DNA of 64,000 nucleotides. Source: Tenacibaculum sp. 190524A02b (GTDB lineage Bacteria > Bacteroidota > Bacteroidia > Flavobacteriales > Flavobacteriaceae). This document shows, piece after piece, positions 1 through 8,457 of this stretch. The translations under genes were made by a program, and so were the position numbers. The first letter of the stretch is position 1. The number at the start of each line of letters is the position of its first letter. The notes below the pieces were generated by a model. The model saw only the letters and a list, made by a program, of their open reading frames with translations, did no database searches and was not told the DNA's origin. The stretch covers positions 434,001-498,000 of the forward strand of contig NZ_OZ038525.1 of assembly GCF_964036645.1 (NCBI RefSeq). Reading direction: 5' to 3'.

Positions 1-957
1 TCCTCTTAATAGTTTATTGGCGTAATGTATTGTTGAATCCTGTTGTTTTAGGTTATAAAAACAAATAGCTTTCTGAAAAAATTCGTAATGATAGTAGTTA
101 AAATCATTACATATATTTTTGTAGTTATTAATTAAATTTAAAGCTTCATTATAGTTCTTTCCAGCTATAGCTACCTCAGTTTTTTTTATATGATAAAGAA
201 TTTTTGAATCTTTATGTTTAGGTGTAAATGTTTTAGTAACTAAATAGGCTTTATCATAATAATAAGAAGCAGAATCTAAATCAGAAGAAAGATTGTTTTT
301 TTTATATAATGAAAAATAAGAGTTACCTAAAGAGTTTAGAATATGTGCTTTTTGTTGTTTAAAAAAATAGTCTTTCTCTAATTTTTCAAATAATGGACTA
401 GTACATTCCTTATAAGCTTTGAGTAAGATGCTTTTTGATTCTTCTAAAAATTGAAGTTTTCTTTTTACTAGTGCTTTAGATAAAGCGATGGTTATTTTAT
501 GTCTAGGATAGTTTGGGTTGGTAGCTTTATATTTTTCATTTGTATTAGTCATTTGAACAATATACTCGTAAGCCTTTTTGTAATTTTCTTTGTTTTTTTC
601 AATCCAGAACAACCTATTGTATCCTGAAACCTTAGAATTGATGTAACAATCTTCAATTATGTTTCCTTCTAATAATTTATTAGCATAGTCTATAAGCCTT
701 AGAGATGCTTCTCTTGATTTTTCATAGTCCTTTTTCCTATAAAAGCCATAAGCTTCATTAGAAAGCCCGTCAATAACCATACATTGATCATTAGATTTTT
801 GAAGTTCTCTAGATAGAATTATTAAACTATCTGGGTTATTGTTTTTGTATTTGAGGGTTTTTTTTAGGATGTTTAGTTCTTTTTCATTTTGAGAAAATAA
901 TTTAGGGCAAATTAAAAAGAGAAAAAGAAAAAGACAGGGAATATTTTTTAAAGCCAT
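1..957 (-). CDS. TPR-type repeat protein, exported (3' part outside window)
   Basis: An uninterrupted minus-strand reading frame of 319 codons begins at ATG 957 and runs off the left edge. The N-terminus is a clear Sec signal peptide (MALKNIPCLFLFLFLIC, then PKLFSQ). The rest is helical, rich in Lys, Tyr, Asn and Glu, with spaced motifs such as ASYYYDKAYL and NEALNLINNYK that look like tetratricopeptide repeats. In flavobacteria such exported TPR proteins often continue into a membrane helix and a LuxR- or AraC-type output domain, but that part is not in the window, so the final function is unknown. A TATATTTG box at 1015-1008 lies about 50 bases upstream and fits a promoter. The start was chosen because it gives a complete signal peptide. 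Confidence 0.75.
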   Translation of the reverse strand, partial: MALKNIPCLFLFLFLICPKLFSQNEKELNILKKTLKYKNNNPDSLIILSRELQKSNDQCMVIDGLSNEAYGFYRKKDYEKSREASLRLIDYANKLLEGNIIEDCYINSKVSGYNRLFWIEKNKENYKKAYEYIVQMTNTNEKYKATNPNYPRHKITIALSKALVKRKLQFLEESKSILLKAYKECTSPLFEKLEKDYFFKQQKAHILNSLGNSYFSLYKKNNLSSDLDSASYYYDKAYLVTKTFTPKHKDSKILYHIKKTEVAIAGKNYNEALNLINNYKNICNDFNYYHYEFFQKAICFYNLKQQDSTIHYANKLLRG

Positions 958-1007
958 ATAAACAAGGGGATGTATACTGTGTTTTTTATAAAAAGCACAA
1001 ACTTTTA

Positions 1008-1015
1008 CAAATATA
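1008..1015 (-). promoter_or_regulatory. Promoter -7 box for the TPR gene
   Basis: Read on the minus strand the bases are TATATTTG, an exact match to the Bacteroidota -7 consensus TAnnTTTG. It lies about 50 bases before ATG 957. No clear -33 TTTG was found. Confidence 0.45.
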
Positions 1016-1230
1016 ATTCAAAAAATAATATGCTTTTTATAAAAACAGGAATACTATGTTTTTTTATTTAGCAATAGGGTCATATGTTTGCTGAACTAAA
1101 GAAAACAGGAGGGAAAGTTAGAAGTGAAAAAAGGGCATTAGTCCTATTATGAGAAAAAGTTAAATGGGAGTTAATTTGATGGTAAAGTTAGCTCTCTTTT
1201 TTTATGCTTAATTTTAAGATATCATATTCT

Positions 1231-1248
1231 TAACTTTGTTTATTTTTG
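1231..1248 (+). promoter_or_regulatory. Two overlapping candidate -7 boxes for the polysaccharide cluster
   Basis: TAACTTTG (1231-1238) and TATTTTTG (1241-1248) both match TAnnTTTG. The second ends only four bases before ATG 1253, so transcription from it would give an almost leaderless mRNA. The first would give a leader of only a few bases. No strong -33 element is visible. Confidence 0.45.
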
Positions 1249-1252
1249 AGCT

Positions 1253-2437
1253 ATGATAATAGGAATGATTCTTGACAAAACCTTTCCGCCTGATCCAAGA
1301 GTGGAAAATGAAGCGGTTGAGTTAATAAAGGCAGGTCACAAGGTTTATTTATTTAGTTTACACTATTCTGAAAAAAATGATAATTGCAATATAAATGGAA
1401 TTAATGTCATTAGATATAGATCTAATAAATTAGAGTATAAGTTATCAGCATTAGCCTATACAGTTCCTTTTTATAGTTTGTTGATGAAAAGAAAGATATA
1501 TAAATTCATCAAAAAATATAAAATAGAAGCTTTACATATTCATGACATTACAATAGCTGAAGCTGTTTTTAATGCAAATAAGCATTTTAAATTACCTACC
1601 GTTTTAGATTTACATGATAATTTACCTGAAAACATGAAATTTTATCCACATTTACAAAAGTTTCCTGGTAAATATATCATATCACCTAAAAAATGGAAGT
1701 TAAAAGAAGAAGAATTTATAAAAAAAGCAACTAAGGTAATCACAGTATCGCAAGAGTTTGTTGATGAACTATTAAATAGAGTAGAAGTAAAAAAAGAAAA
1801 AGTAGTTTTAGTTCCTAATACAATAAGAAAGTCATTTTATAAAGATTATACCATTGATCAAGAAATCCTAAATAAGTATAAAGATTCATTTGTTATTTTA
1901 TATTTAGGAGACACACATATACGAAGAGGTTTGTTAACTGCAATTGAAGCAATGACAAAAATAAAAAAGAGTATACTTAATGTTAAATTAGTAATTGTAG
2001 GAAAAAATACTACTGACCCTATTTTAAAAAAGAAAGTAGAAGAATTAAAACTTGACAAATTTGTAGATTTTGAAGGTTGGCAAGATGTAGCATTGTTTCC
2101 AACTTATATAGAAGTCAGTTCAATTTGTATTTCACCTTTATATAGAAGTATTCAACATGATGTTGCTTATGCAAATAAATTGTTTCAATATATGAGTTTA
2201 GGAAAGCCTTTATTGGTAAGTAACGCTACAGCGCAGAAAAACTTAATTCAAAAAATTAATGCAGGAGTTGTCCATAAAGAAAAAGATGCAGGTGATTTTG
2301 CAGATAAAATTATAGAAATGTATCAAAAAGAAGATATGAGGAAAGCATTTGGAGAAGAAGGAAAGCAATTTGTAAGAAATCATTTTACATGGGATAAAAC
2401 TTCTGAAAATTTAATAAAATTATATAATAACTTATAA
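1253..2437 (+). CDS. Glycosyltransferase family 4-type protein
   Basis: A 394-residue GT-B-fold glycosyltransferase, probably adding a sugar from a nucleotide donor during surface-polysaccharide or O-antigen synthesis at the inner membrane. The N-terminal segment has the acceptor-domain pattern ILDKTFPPDPRVENEA and a nearby HIHD. The C-terminal Rossmann half has YLGDTHIRRGL, KLVIVGK and the donor-binding region ending FQYMSLGKPLLVS. Length is normal for the family. ATG 1253 gives the complete N-terminus; an internal Met four residues on would also be possible. It is the first gene of a four-gene run, with its stop one base before the next start. Donor and acceptor cannot be named from sequence. 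Confidence 0.88.
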   Translation: MIIGMILDKTFPPDPRVENEAVELIKAGHKVYLFSLHYSEKNDNCNINGINVIRYRSNKLEYKLSALAYTVPFYSLLMKRKIYKFIKKYKIEALHIHDITIAEAVFNANKHFKLPTVLDLHDNLPENMKFYPHLQKFPGKYIISPKKWKLKEEEFIKKATKVITVSQEFVDELLNRVEVKKEKVVLVPNTIRKSFYKDYTIDQEILNKYKDSFVILYLGDTHIRRGLLTAIEAMTKIKKSILNVKLVIVGKNTTDPILKKKVEELKLDKFVDFEGWQDVALFPTYIEVSSICISPLYRSIQHDVAYANKLFQYMSLGKPLLVSNATAQKNLIQKINAGVVHKEKDAGDFADKIIEMYQKEDMRKAFGEEGKQFVRNHFTWDKTSENLIKLYNNL

Positions 2438-2438
2438 G

Positions 2439-3716
2439 TTGAAGGTATTAATTATTACATATTATTGGGTGCCTTCTGGTGGTTCTGGTGTACAACGATG
2501 GTTAAAATTTGTAAAGTATTTAAGAGATTTTGGTATAGAGCCAATTATTTTTACGGTTGAAAATCCAAGTTACCCAATTATAGATACATCTTTAATAAAA
2601 GATATTCCAGAAAATTTAAAAGTCATTAAATCTAAAATATGGGATCCTAATTCTATCCTTTCAAAAATTAAAAAAGAAAAACCGAGTACAAGTGCTGGTT
2701 TTTTAGATGCTAATCCTAGTTTAATAGGGAAGGTATTACAATATATAAGAGCTAATTATTTCATTCCAGATGCTCGTAAGTTTTGGATAAGACCAGCTGT
2801 GAAAACTTTAGAAAAATACATAGTTAATAATCATGTAGATCTTATTATTACAACTGGGCCACCACATACAACGCATTTAATAGGTTTACAGTTGAAAAAA
2901 AAGTTAGGTTTAAAGTGGATTGCAGATTTTCGTGATCCTTGGACAGAGATTGATTACTTTCATCAATTACCATTAACAAAAAGCTCATTAAAAAAGCACT
3001 ATAAATTAGAAAAGGAAGTTTTGAAAAGCGCTGATTGTACAATTGTAGTTGGAAAAACAATGAAAGAGAGTTATAAAAATAATGCTAAAAGAGTAGAGGT
3101 ACTAACAAATGGTTATGATAAGGAATCTGAAAATAAAAGCTTTTCATTAGACTCTAAATTTTCAATTACTCATATAGGTTTAATGAATGCAGATAGGAAC
3201 CCTATAATATTATGGGAGGTTTTAGCAGAAATAGCTTCAGAGAATAAGAGTTTTGCAAATGATTTAGAAATTAAATTAATAGGCAAAGTAGCAGAAGAGG
3301 TTATAGTTGATTTAGAAAAGTTTAAATTTGAAAACATAAATAGAATTAATTATGTACCTCATGACGAGGTTTTAAAGTATCAAAAATCTTCACAAGTTTT
3401 ATTGTTGGCAGTAAATAAGGTACCAAGTGCAAAAGGCATTATAACGGGAAAAATATTTGAATATTTACAAGCAAGAAGACCGATTTTAGCAATTGGTCCT
3501 GAAGATGGAGATTTAGCTGAAATACTAAAAGAGACTAATGCAGGTTTTATTGTTGGATTTAATAATAAATCTCAATTAAAAGAAATAGTGGTTAATTTGT
3601 ATAATAATTATCTAAATAAAAGTTTAGAAGTAGATTCTAGGAATATTGCGAAATATCATAGGAAAAACTTAACAGAACAATTATCACAAATATTAAAAGA
3701 AATACATAGTTTATAA
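2439..3716 (+). CDS. Glycosyltransferase, GT4-like (TTG start)
   Basis: A 425-residue GT-B-type glycosyltransferase. The N-terminus KVLIITYYWVPSGGSGVQRW is highly characteristic of a Bacteroidota group of glycosyltransferases. Other landmarks are WIADFRDPW near residue 165 and GKIFEYLQARRPILAIG near residue 340, the nucleotide-sugar-binding end of the second Rossmann domain. The start is TTG 2439: no ATG lies close by, and the family's conserved N-terminus begins with this codon. It follows the first glycosyltransferase after one base and precedes the epimerase by three bases, so the genes are surely co-transcribed. The substrate is not predictable here. Confidence 0.88.
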   Translation: MKVLIITYYWVPSGGSGVQRWLKFVKYLRDFGIEPIIFTVENPSYPIIDTSLIKDIPENLKVIKSKIWDPNSILSKIKKEKPSTSAGFLDANPSLIGKVLQYIRANYFIPDARKFWIRPAVKTLEKYIVNNHVDLIITTGPPHTTHLIGLQLKKKLGLKWIADFRDPWTEIDYFHQLPLTKSSLKKHYKLEKEVLKSADCTIVVGKTMKESYKNNAKRVEVLTNGYDKESENKSFSLDSKFSITHIGLMNADRNPIILWEVLAEIASENKSFANDLEIKLIGKVAEEVIVDLEKFKFENINRINYVPHDEVLKYQKSSQVLLLAVNKVPSAKGIITGKIFEYLQARRPILAIGPEDGDLAEILKETNAGFIVGFNNKSQLKEIVVNLYNNYLNKSLEVDSRNIAKYHRKNLTEQLSQILKEIHSL

Positions 3717-3719
3717 TTC

Positions 3720-4805
3720 TTGAAAAAAATAGTAACCATATTAGGAGCAAGACCTCAGTTTGTTAAAGGAGCAGTGTTAAGTAGAATAATACTCGAAAAG
3801 AATGAAATAGAGGAGGTTATAATACATACAGGGCAGCATTATGACGTTAACATGAGTGATGTGTTTTTTGATGAAATGCAAATACCAAAACCAAAATACA
3901 ATCTTAATATAAATGGCTTGAGTCATGGAGCAATGACTGGTCAGATGCTGGAAAAAATAGAAGAGGTTTTGTTAAAAGAAAAACCAGCAGGAGTAGTTGT
4001 TTTTGGAGATACAAATTCAACATTAGCAGGAGCGTTAGCAGCAAAAAAACTACATATTAAACTTATACATATTGAAGCTGGTCTTCGATCATTTAATATG
4101 AAAATGCCAGAAGAAGTTAATAGAATTCTTACAGATAGAATTGCAGATTTGTTAAGTTGTCCAACTGATAATGCAGTTTGTAATTTGAGAAAAGAAGGCC
4201 TTGATAAATCTGAAGCAATGATTGTGAATCATGGAGATATAATGAAGGATGCAGTGGAGTATTATACTAATCTGGCTGAAGGAAAGTCAAAAATTATAGA
4301 AAAATTAGAGGTAAATAATAAACAATTTGTATTAGCAACTATCCATAGACAAGAAAATACTGACAGTAAAAGTAATTTGAGAAGTATTTTTGAAGCTTTA
4401 GATGAAATAAATAAGTCTAGTAATGTAATTTTACCATTGCATCCAAGAACAGCTAATAAACTTAAAGAGTTTAATATTAAAACAAACATTACTTTAATAG
4501 ATCCTGTAGGATATTTTGATATGTTAATGTTACTAAAAAATTGTAAAATTGTAATTACTGATAGCGGAGGACTTCAAAAAGAAGCTTATTTCAACAAGAA
4601 ACATGTTGTTATTGTTAGAGAGGAAACCGAATGGGTGGAGTTGGTAAATAATGATTACGCTAGCATTGTAGGTAGTAACAAAGAAAAAATTGTAAATTGT
4701 TTTACAGAGTTTTTAAGTAAAAGCTCTTCTTTTGAAGATAATTTATATGGGAATAATGTAGGAGAAAAAATATACAAATCAATTAAAAAATTAATTCAAG
4801 TATAA
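3720..4805 (+). CDS. wecB: UDP-N-acetylglucosamine 2-epimerase, non-hydrolysing (TTG start)
   Basis: A 361-residue enzyme interconverting UDP-GlcNAc and UDP-ManNAc in the cytoplasm, supplying ManNAc-type sugars for surface polysaccharide. The family signatures are all present: ILGARPQFVKGA at the N-terminus, HTGQHYD near residue 38, GDTNSTLAGALAAKKL, HIEAGLRSF, PEEVNRILTDRIAD, the HPRT segment and DSGGLQKEAYF near residue 281. Length is that of bacterial WecB. The start is TTG 3720, which directly encodes the conserved KKIVTILGARPQ opening. It sits in the tight four-gene run between a glycosyltransferase and the flippase. The gene symbol is used for the enzyme class; the end product could be ManNAc or a derivative made elsewhere. 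Confidence 0.93.
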   Translation: MKKIVTILGARPQFVKGAVLSRIILEKNEIEEVIIHTGQHYDVNMSDVFFDEMQIPKPKYNLNINGLSHGAMTGQMLEKIEEVLLKEKPAGVVVFGDTNSTLAGALAAKKLHIKLIHIEAGLRSFNMKMPEEVNRILTDRIADLLSCPTDNAVCNLRKEGLDKSEAMIVNHGDIMKDAVEYYTNLAEGKSKIIEKLEVNNKQFVLATIHRQENTDSKSNLRSIFEALDEINKSSNVILPLHPRTANKLKEFNIKTNITLIDPVGYFDMLMLLKNCKIVITDSGGLQKEAYFNKKHVVIVREETEWVELVNNDYASIVGSNKEKIVNCFTEFLSKSSSFEDNLYGNNVGEKIYKSIKKLIQV

Positions 4806-4806
4806 A

Positions 4807-6300
4807 TTGGGAATAATATTTAAGCAGTCTTTTAAAAATACATTAATTATTTACTTAGGTTTTTTAATTGGTGGTATTAATACACTTTTTTTATATACTA
4901 GAATTTTAAAAGACGAGTATTATGGCTTGACAACATATGTTTTATCTTCTTCAAACTTAATAATGCCTTTAACGGCTTTTGGAGTTCATTATACTATAGT
5001 GAAGTTTTTTTCAAGTTATAAGACAAAAGAGCAAAAAGATAAGTTTTTAAGTTCTATTGTTTTTTTACCGTTGCTTATAGCTTTACCTATAGGTTATTTT
5101 TGGAGTTTTTTTCATGATTGGCTCATGGAATCTGTATCTGAAAAAAATAAAATTGTAGAGAGCTACACGATCTATATATATATAATAGCTGTTTGTTGTG
5201 CCTATTTTGAAGTGTTTTATTCTTGGGCTAAAGTACAAATGCAATCTGTATTTGGGAATATACTTAAAGAGTTATACAATCGCTTGTCTGTAATGGTGTT
5301 ACTATGTGTTTTGTATTTTAATTTTATTACAAAACAAGAATTTATTCAATATTTATCTTATGCGTATATTTTAAGAGTTTTTATAATGATGTTCTACGCT
5401 TTTAAATTATACTTACCAAAGTTTTCGTTATCGCTGCCTAATAATTATAAAGAAGTACTAAAGTATACTTCTTATATCATTTTAGCTGGAAGTGCAAGTG
5501 CTGTAGTTTTGGATATAGATAAATTTATGATAGGCGGTAAAGATACCTTTCATGCTGCTGCATATTACACTGTAGCGGTATTTATAGGCTCATTTATAGA
5601 AGCTCCTAGTAGGGCTATGACACAAATATTACAGCCCATAACATCAAAATCTTTAAATGATAATAATAAATTAGAAGTTTTAAGTCTTTATAAGAAAAGT
5701 TCAATAAACTTATTAATAGTAGGAGGGCTCTTTTTTATTCTTGTAAATACAAATGTTACTGAGTTATTTAGGTTAATGCCTAATAAAGGTTATGCAGGAG
5801 GACAATGGGTTGTATTAATGATTTCATCTGCTAAATTATTTAATATGCTTTTAGGGAATAACGGAGCTATAATAAGTAATTCAAATTTATACAAGATAAC
5901 TTTGTTTACAGGTTTTGGAATGGCGCTATTAGTATGGTTGTTAAATACATATTTTTATTATGATTTAAATTATGGCACAGAAGGTTTAGCATTATCAACT
6001 ATGCTTTCTGTAATGTTTTTTGGTTTTTTTAAATTATGGTATGTAAATTATAGGCTAAAAATGCATCCATTTACGAAGCAAACCATTATAATAATAGGAA
6101 CTATTTCTATAGCTTATTTGAGTTTTCAGTTTTGGAATTTTAATAGTGGAGAAGTTAAATTATTTAATTTTTCAATTAGCCCAATTATAAATATAATTTT
6201 AAAGAGTATTTTAATTATACCTATTTATGTAACTATAGTTTATCAACTAAAAATTTCTAAACAATTTAATGGTATAATTAATAAGCTTATAAAAAGATAA
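4807..6300 (+). CDS. Polysaccharide flippase, Wzx/MATE-like (TTG start)
   Basis: A 497-residue integral membrane protein with about 12-14 hydrophobic segments, belonging to the oligosaccharide flippase (polysaccharide_synt) group that moves lipid-linked repeat units across the inner membrane. The N-terminus GIIFKQSFKNTLIIYLGFLI is typical of flavobacterial members, supporting TTG 4807 as the start. Charged residues such as DIDKFMIGGKD in the middle are also typical. One base separates it from the epimerase stop, and a terminator hairpin follows directly after its stop, so it closes the operon. No Wzy polymerase or initiating glycosyltransferase is in the window; these must be encoded elsewhere. 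Confidence 0.87.
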   Translation: MGIIFKQSFKNTLIIYLGFLIGGINTLFLYTRILKDEYYGLTTYVLSSSNLIMPLTAFGVHYTIVKFFSSYKTKEQKDKFLSSIVFLPLLIALPIGYFWSFFHDWLMESVSEKNKIVESYTIYIYIIAVCCAYFEVFYSWAKVQMQSVFGNILKELYNRLSVMVLLCVLYFNFITKQEFIQYLSYAYILRVFIMMFYAFKLYLPKFSLSLPNNYKEVLKYTSYIILAGSASAVVLDIDKFMIGGKDTFHAAAYYTVAVFIGSFIEAPSRAMTQILQPITSKSLNDNNKLEVLSLYKKSSINLLIVGGLFFILVNTNVTELFRLMPNKGYAGGQWVVLMISSAKLFNMLLGNNGAIISNSNLYKITLFTGFGMALLVWLLNTYFYYDLNYGTEGLALSTMLSVMFFGFFKLWYVNYRLKMHPFTKQTIIIIGTISIAYLSFQFWNFNSGEVKLFNFSISPIINIILKSILIIPIYVTIVYQLKISKQFNGIINKLIKR

Positions 6301-6327
6301 AAAGGTTTATTTTTTAATAAACCTTTT
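6300..6327. terminator. Bidirectional intrinsic terminator
   Basis: The arms AAAGGTTTATT (6301-6311) and AATAAACCTTT (6316-6326) pair perfectly around a TTTT loop, with A and T runs on the two sides. It begins at the flippase stop codon and could also serve the convergent regulator gene ending at 6429. Confidence 0.75.
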
Positions 6328-6428
6328 AATTTTTGCTAAATATTTAAAGGGAAACTAAATATTCGGAGGACAATATTTTTACACTGCAAATATATATAGG
6401 TTTTTACATTGTGTTGATTAACATATGT

Positions 6429-7022
6429 TTATATTACAGAGTTTGTTGATGAGTATAAAGATTTTCGTATTCTACTTAACTGAACTGGCGTAATATTTAA
6501 ATAGGAAGCTATGTACTTTTGTGCTATAATATTGTCAATATTAGGAATAGCTTCACGTAATTCTAGGTATCTTTCCGTAGCATCTAAAGTAGAAATATCA
6601 AAAATAATTTTTTCAAGCATTATATATACTTTTTCTAACAATTTCACATAAAATGTAGCTAATTTATGTGAAGATAAAGTACGTTTTTTTAGCTCATGAA
6701 AATTTGCTTTGTAAACCTTGACATTTGTCAAAGCTTGATAGTTAATATCTGAAGGAGCATTTCTAACCATTGATAGTATTGCGCCTGAAATTTCTCCTGG
6801 TAAAAATAATGAAGTAGTTGTGTCTTTTCCTTTGTCGGTTAATAAAAAAGACCTGACAATTCCTTCTTTTATAATATAAAAGTCAGAAGTATATTCATTA
6901 ATTTTTACTAAATATTCCTGAGGTGTATATTCAACATATTCAACTAAATCTAAAAAAATAGAAACTACTTCTTCGGTATCAGTAATATATTGACTAACAA
7001 AGGTCTCTATATCATTTTTCAT
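6429..7022 (-). CDS. Crp/Fnr-family transcriptional regulator (paralogue 1)
   Basis: From ATG 7022 this encodes 197 residues: a cyclic-nucleotide-binding-like beta-roll (LVKINEYTSDFYIIKEGIV, LPGEISGAIL), a dimerisation helix and a C-terminal helix-turn-helix ending YLNITPVQLSRIRKSL. It probably regulates transcription in response to an unknown signal; the residues that bind cAMP in Crp are not evident. The frame is open upstream to 7121, but those 33 codons encode a very hydrophobic, Cys/Phe-rich stretch unlike the family, so I reject the longer form. The paralogue lies 222 bases upstream. Its 3' end overlaps a TTAACATATGTT palindrome that recurs after the paralogue. Confidence 0.82.
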   Translation of the reverse strand: MKNDIETFVSQYITDTEEVVSIFLDLVEYVEYTPQEYLVKINEYTSDFYIIKEGIVRSFLLTDKGKDTTTSLFLPGEISGAILSMVRNAPSDINYQALTNVKVYKANFHELKKRTLSSHKLATFYVKLLEKVYIMLEKIIFDISTLDATERYLELREAIPNIDNIIAQKYIASYLNITPVQLSRIRKSLYSSTNSVI

Positions 7023-7219
7023 GAAGTGTGTGTATAATAAATAAGTTTTCCCGTTTCCTAAGTTAGTAAATAAAAAGAATAAAAACAAACAATACAAGCA
7101 GACAAGTAATTGGGGAAACATGTCTGCTTATAATAGAAAACTTATTTTTAGGGGATAAGGTCAAAAAGGTAACCTTATATTATACGCTGTAAAATTAAAT
7201 TGAATGATTCAAATATCCA

Positions 7220-7233
7220 TTAACATATGTTAA
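7220..7233. repeat. TTAACATATGTTAA palindrome, repeated near 6418
   Basis: A perfect 14-base palindrome just after the stop of paralogue 2. The same sequence with one change (TTAACATATGTTTA, 6418-6431) overlaps the stop of paralogue 1. It may be an operator for one of these regulators or a remnant of the duplication. Confidence 0.5.
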
Positions 7234-7244
7234 TAGATGTGATT

Positions 7245-7814
7245 TTATAATAAGTTCTTTTTGATTCTGCTTAATTGAACCGAAGTAATGTTTAAATAGG
7301 AAGCAATATGATATTGATTAACTAGTTGATTAATGTTGGGTGACTGTTGTAATAATTTTTGATAACGTTGTGTAGCATCTAAACTTGATAATTCAATTAT
7401 TTTATATGCTTCTCTAGCATAAATCATTTCAAGTGTTTTGTAATGAAAAATAGCAAATTCATGACGTTTTAGTGAAAGTTGATAAACATCATCGTATTTA
7501 AATTCTAAAACATCGCAATCTGTTAAGCATTCATAGGTGAGTTTTGAAGGAGTTTTTTGAATTAATGAACTCAAGTTACCAGCAGTTGTTATAGGTGTAT
7601 ATAAAGTTCTTATATGCTCTTTTCCGTTTTCATCAGTTAAAAAAGCACTAACTGCGCCAGAAATTAGAATACAATAAGAAGTACTTATTTTGTTTACCTC
7701 TGCTATTTTATAGTTTTTAGGTAATTTTTTAAAAGTGGATAAAGACACATACTCATTAAATACTTCATCAGAAAGAGGGTGAATAGAATTAACAACATTT
7801 CTGAATATTTCCAT
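7245..7814 (-). CDS. Crp/Fnr-family transcriptional regulator (paralogue 2)
   Basis: A 189-residue regulator with the same architecture as its neighbour: beta-roll (KIAEVNKISTSYCILISGAV, LYTPITTAGNLSSLI), a long dimer helix and the C-terminal helix-turn-helix SYLNITSVQLSRIKKNLL. Both proteins share the SSLDATQRY / STLDATERY and YHIASYLNIT / YIASYLNIT stretches, so they come from a gene duplication. It begins 22 bases after the WbqC-like gene and is probably in its transcript. A perfect palindrome, TTAACATATGTTAA (7220-7233), follows 11 bases after the stop. Target genes are unknown. Confidence 0.85.
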   Translation of the reverse strand: MEIFRNVVNSIHPLSDEVFNEYVSLSTFKKLPKNYKIAEVNKISTSYCILISGAVSAFLTDENGKEHIRTLYTPITTAGNLSSLIQKTPSKLTYECLTDCDVLEFKYDDVYQLSLKRHEFAIFHYKTLEMIYAREAYKIIELSSLDATQRYQKLLQQSPNINQLVNQYHIASYLNITSVQLSRIKKNLL

Positions 7815-7836
7815 GAGTTAAGAAGTTTATTTACAA

Positions 7837-8457
7837 CTACTTCAAATTTACATTAATTTTTTCTAAAAAACTAATAGAGTTGGAGCCTTCCATAAATAGC
7901 AAATCTAACATAGATAAATTAGGGATAAAACCATGCTTGTCATCAAACATTTGTACATAGGTTTCCATTTCTATATTAACTCCTTTTTTTGCAATAGCTA
8001 AATTCCTATAGTCTTTTAGAGAGCTCTCTATAGTATAACTCTCAGTTTTTAAATAGTTATTGCTAATTTGTAAAGCATCAGTAATAAATAAGTGAGTATC
8101 TATATTAACATCTTGAAGGTATTTATACTTTTTCTGGAATATTTTAAGTAGATCATCTTCAAAAAACTCAAAAAAAGGTGAAGATCGATAGGCTATTTGT
8201 AGTGATTTATAATGCTGTTGTTGCCATGGGAAATCATTTTCAACCAAAGTATCTTTGGTTTTCTTTCTTCCTTCAGCTGTTTTATGCTTCACAGGAATAT
8301 TTAATGAAAGTTTACCATTAGCTCCATAAATATAGCACCTGTTTCTATAGGTTTGTTTTTGATAATTATCCTCTATTTCAAAAACAACAGAGTCAGATTG
8401 ATAAATAGCAGCGTATTGAGCTATTGGACTAAAATAGGTTGGTATAAATAAACTCAT
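7837..8457 (-). CDS. WbqC-like family protein
   Basis: A 206-residue soluble protein matching the WbqC-like family by its opening LFIPTYFSPIAQYAAI, the NRCYIYGANGKLSLNIPVKH segment and the SSPFFEFFEDDL motif. The family is linked to O-antigen or polysaccharide loci in proteobacteria but occurs as a single housekeeping-type gene beside lepB in flavobacteria; its biochemical activity is not established. The ATG shares a base with the lepB stop (TAATG), so the two are translationally linked. It is the sixth gene of the parA-lepB run. Confidence 0.82.
   Translation of the reverse strand: MSLFIPTYFSPIAQYAAIYQSDSVVFEIEDNYQKQTYRNRCYIYGANGKLSLNIPVKHKTAEGRKKTKDTLVENDFPWQQQHYKSLQIAYRSSPFFEFFEDDLLKIFQKKYKYLQDVNIDTHLFITDALQISNNYLKTESYTIESSLKDYRNLAIAKKGVNIEMETYVQMFDDKHGFIPNLSMLDLLFMEGSNSISFLEKINVNLK

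Larger units (their letters stand above)
958..1252. other. Intergenic region between divergent genes
   Basis: This AT-rich 295-base gap separates the divergent TPR gene and the polysaccharide cluster. Apart from the promoter boxes for each side (1008-1015 and 1231-1248), I see no convincing hairpin, RNA gene or open frame. Confidence 0.6.

Noticed and set aside
7023..7121. N-terminal extension of the first Crp/Fnr regulator to 7121
   Set aside because: The added 33 residues are extremely hydrophobic and not found in the family; the regular regulator start is ATG 7022.
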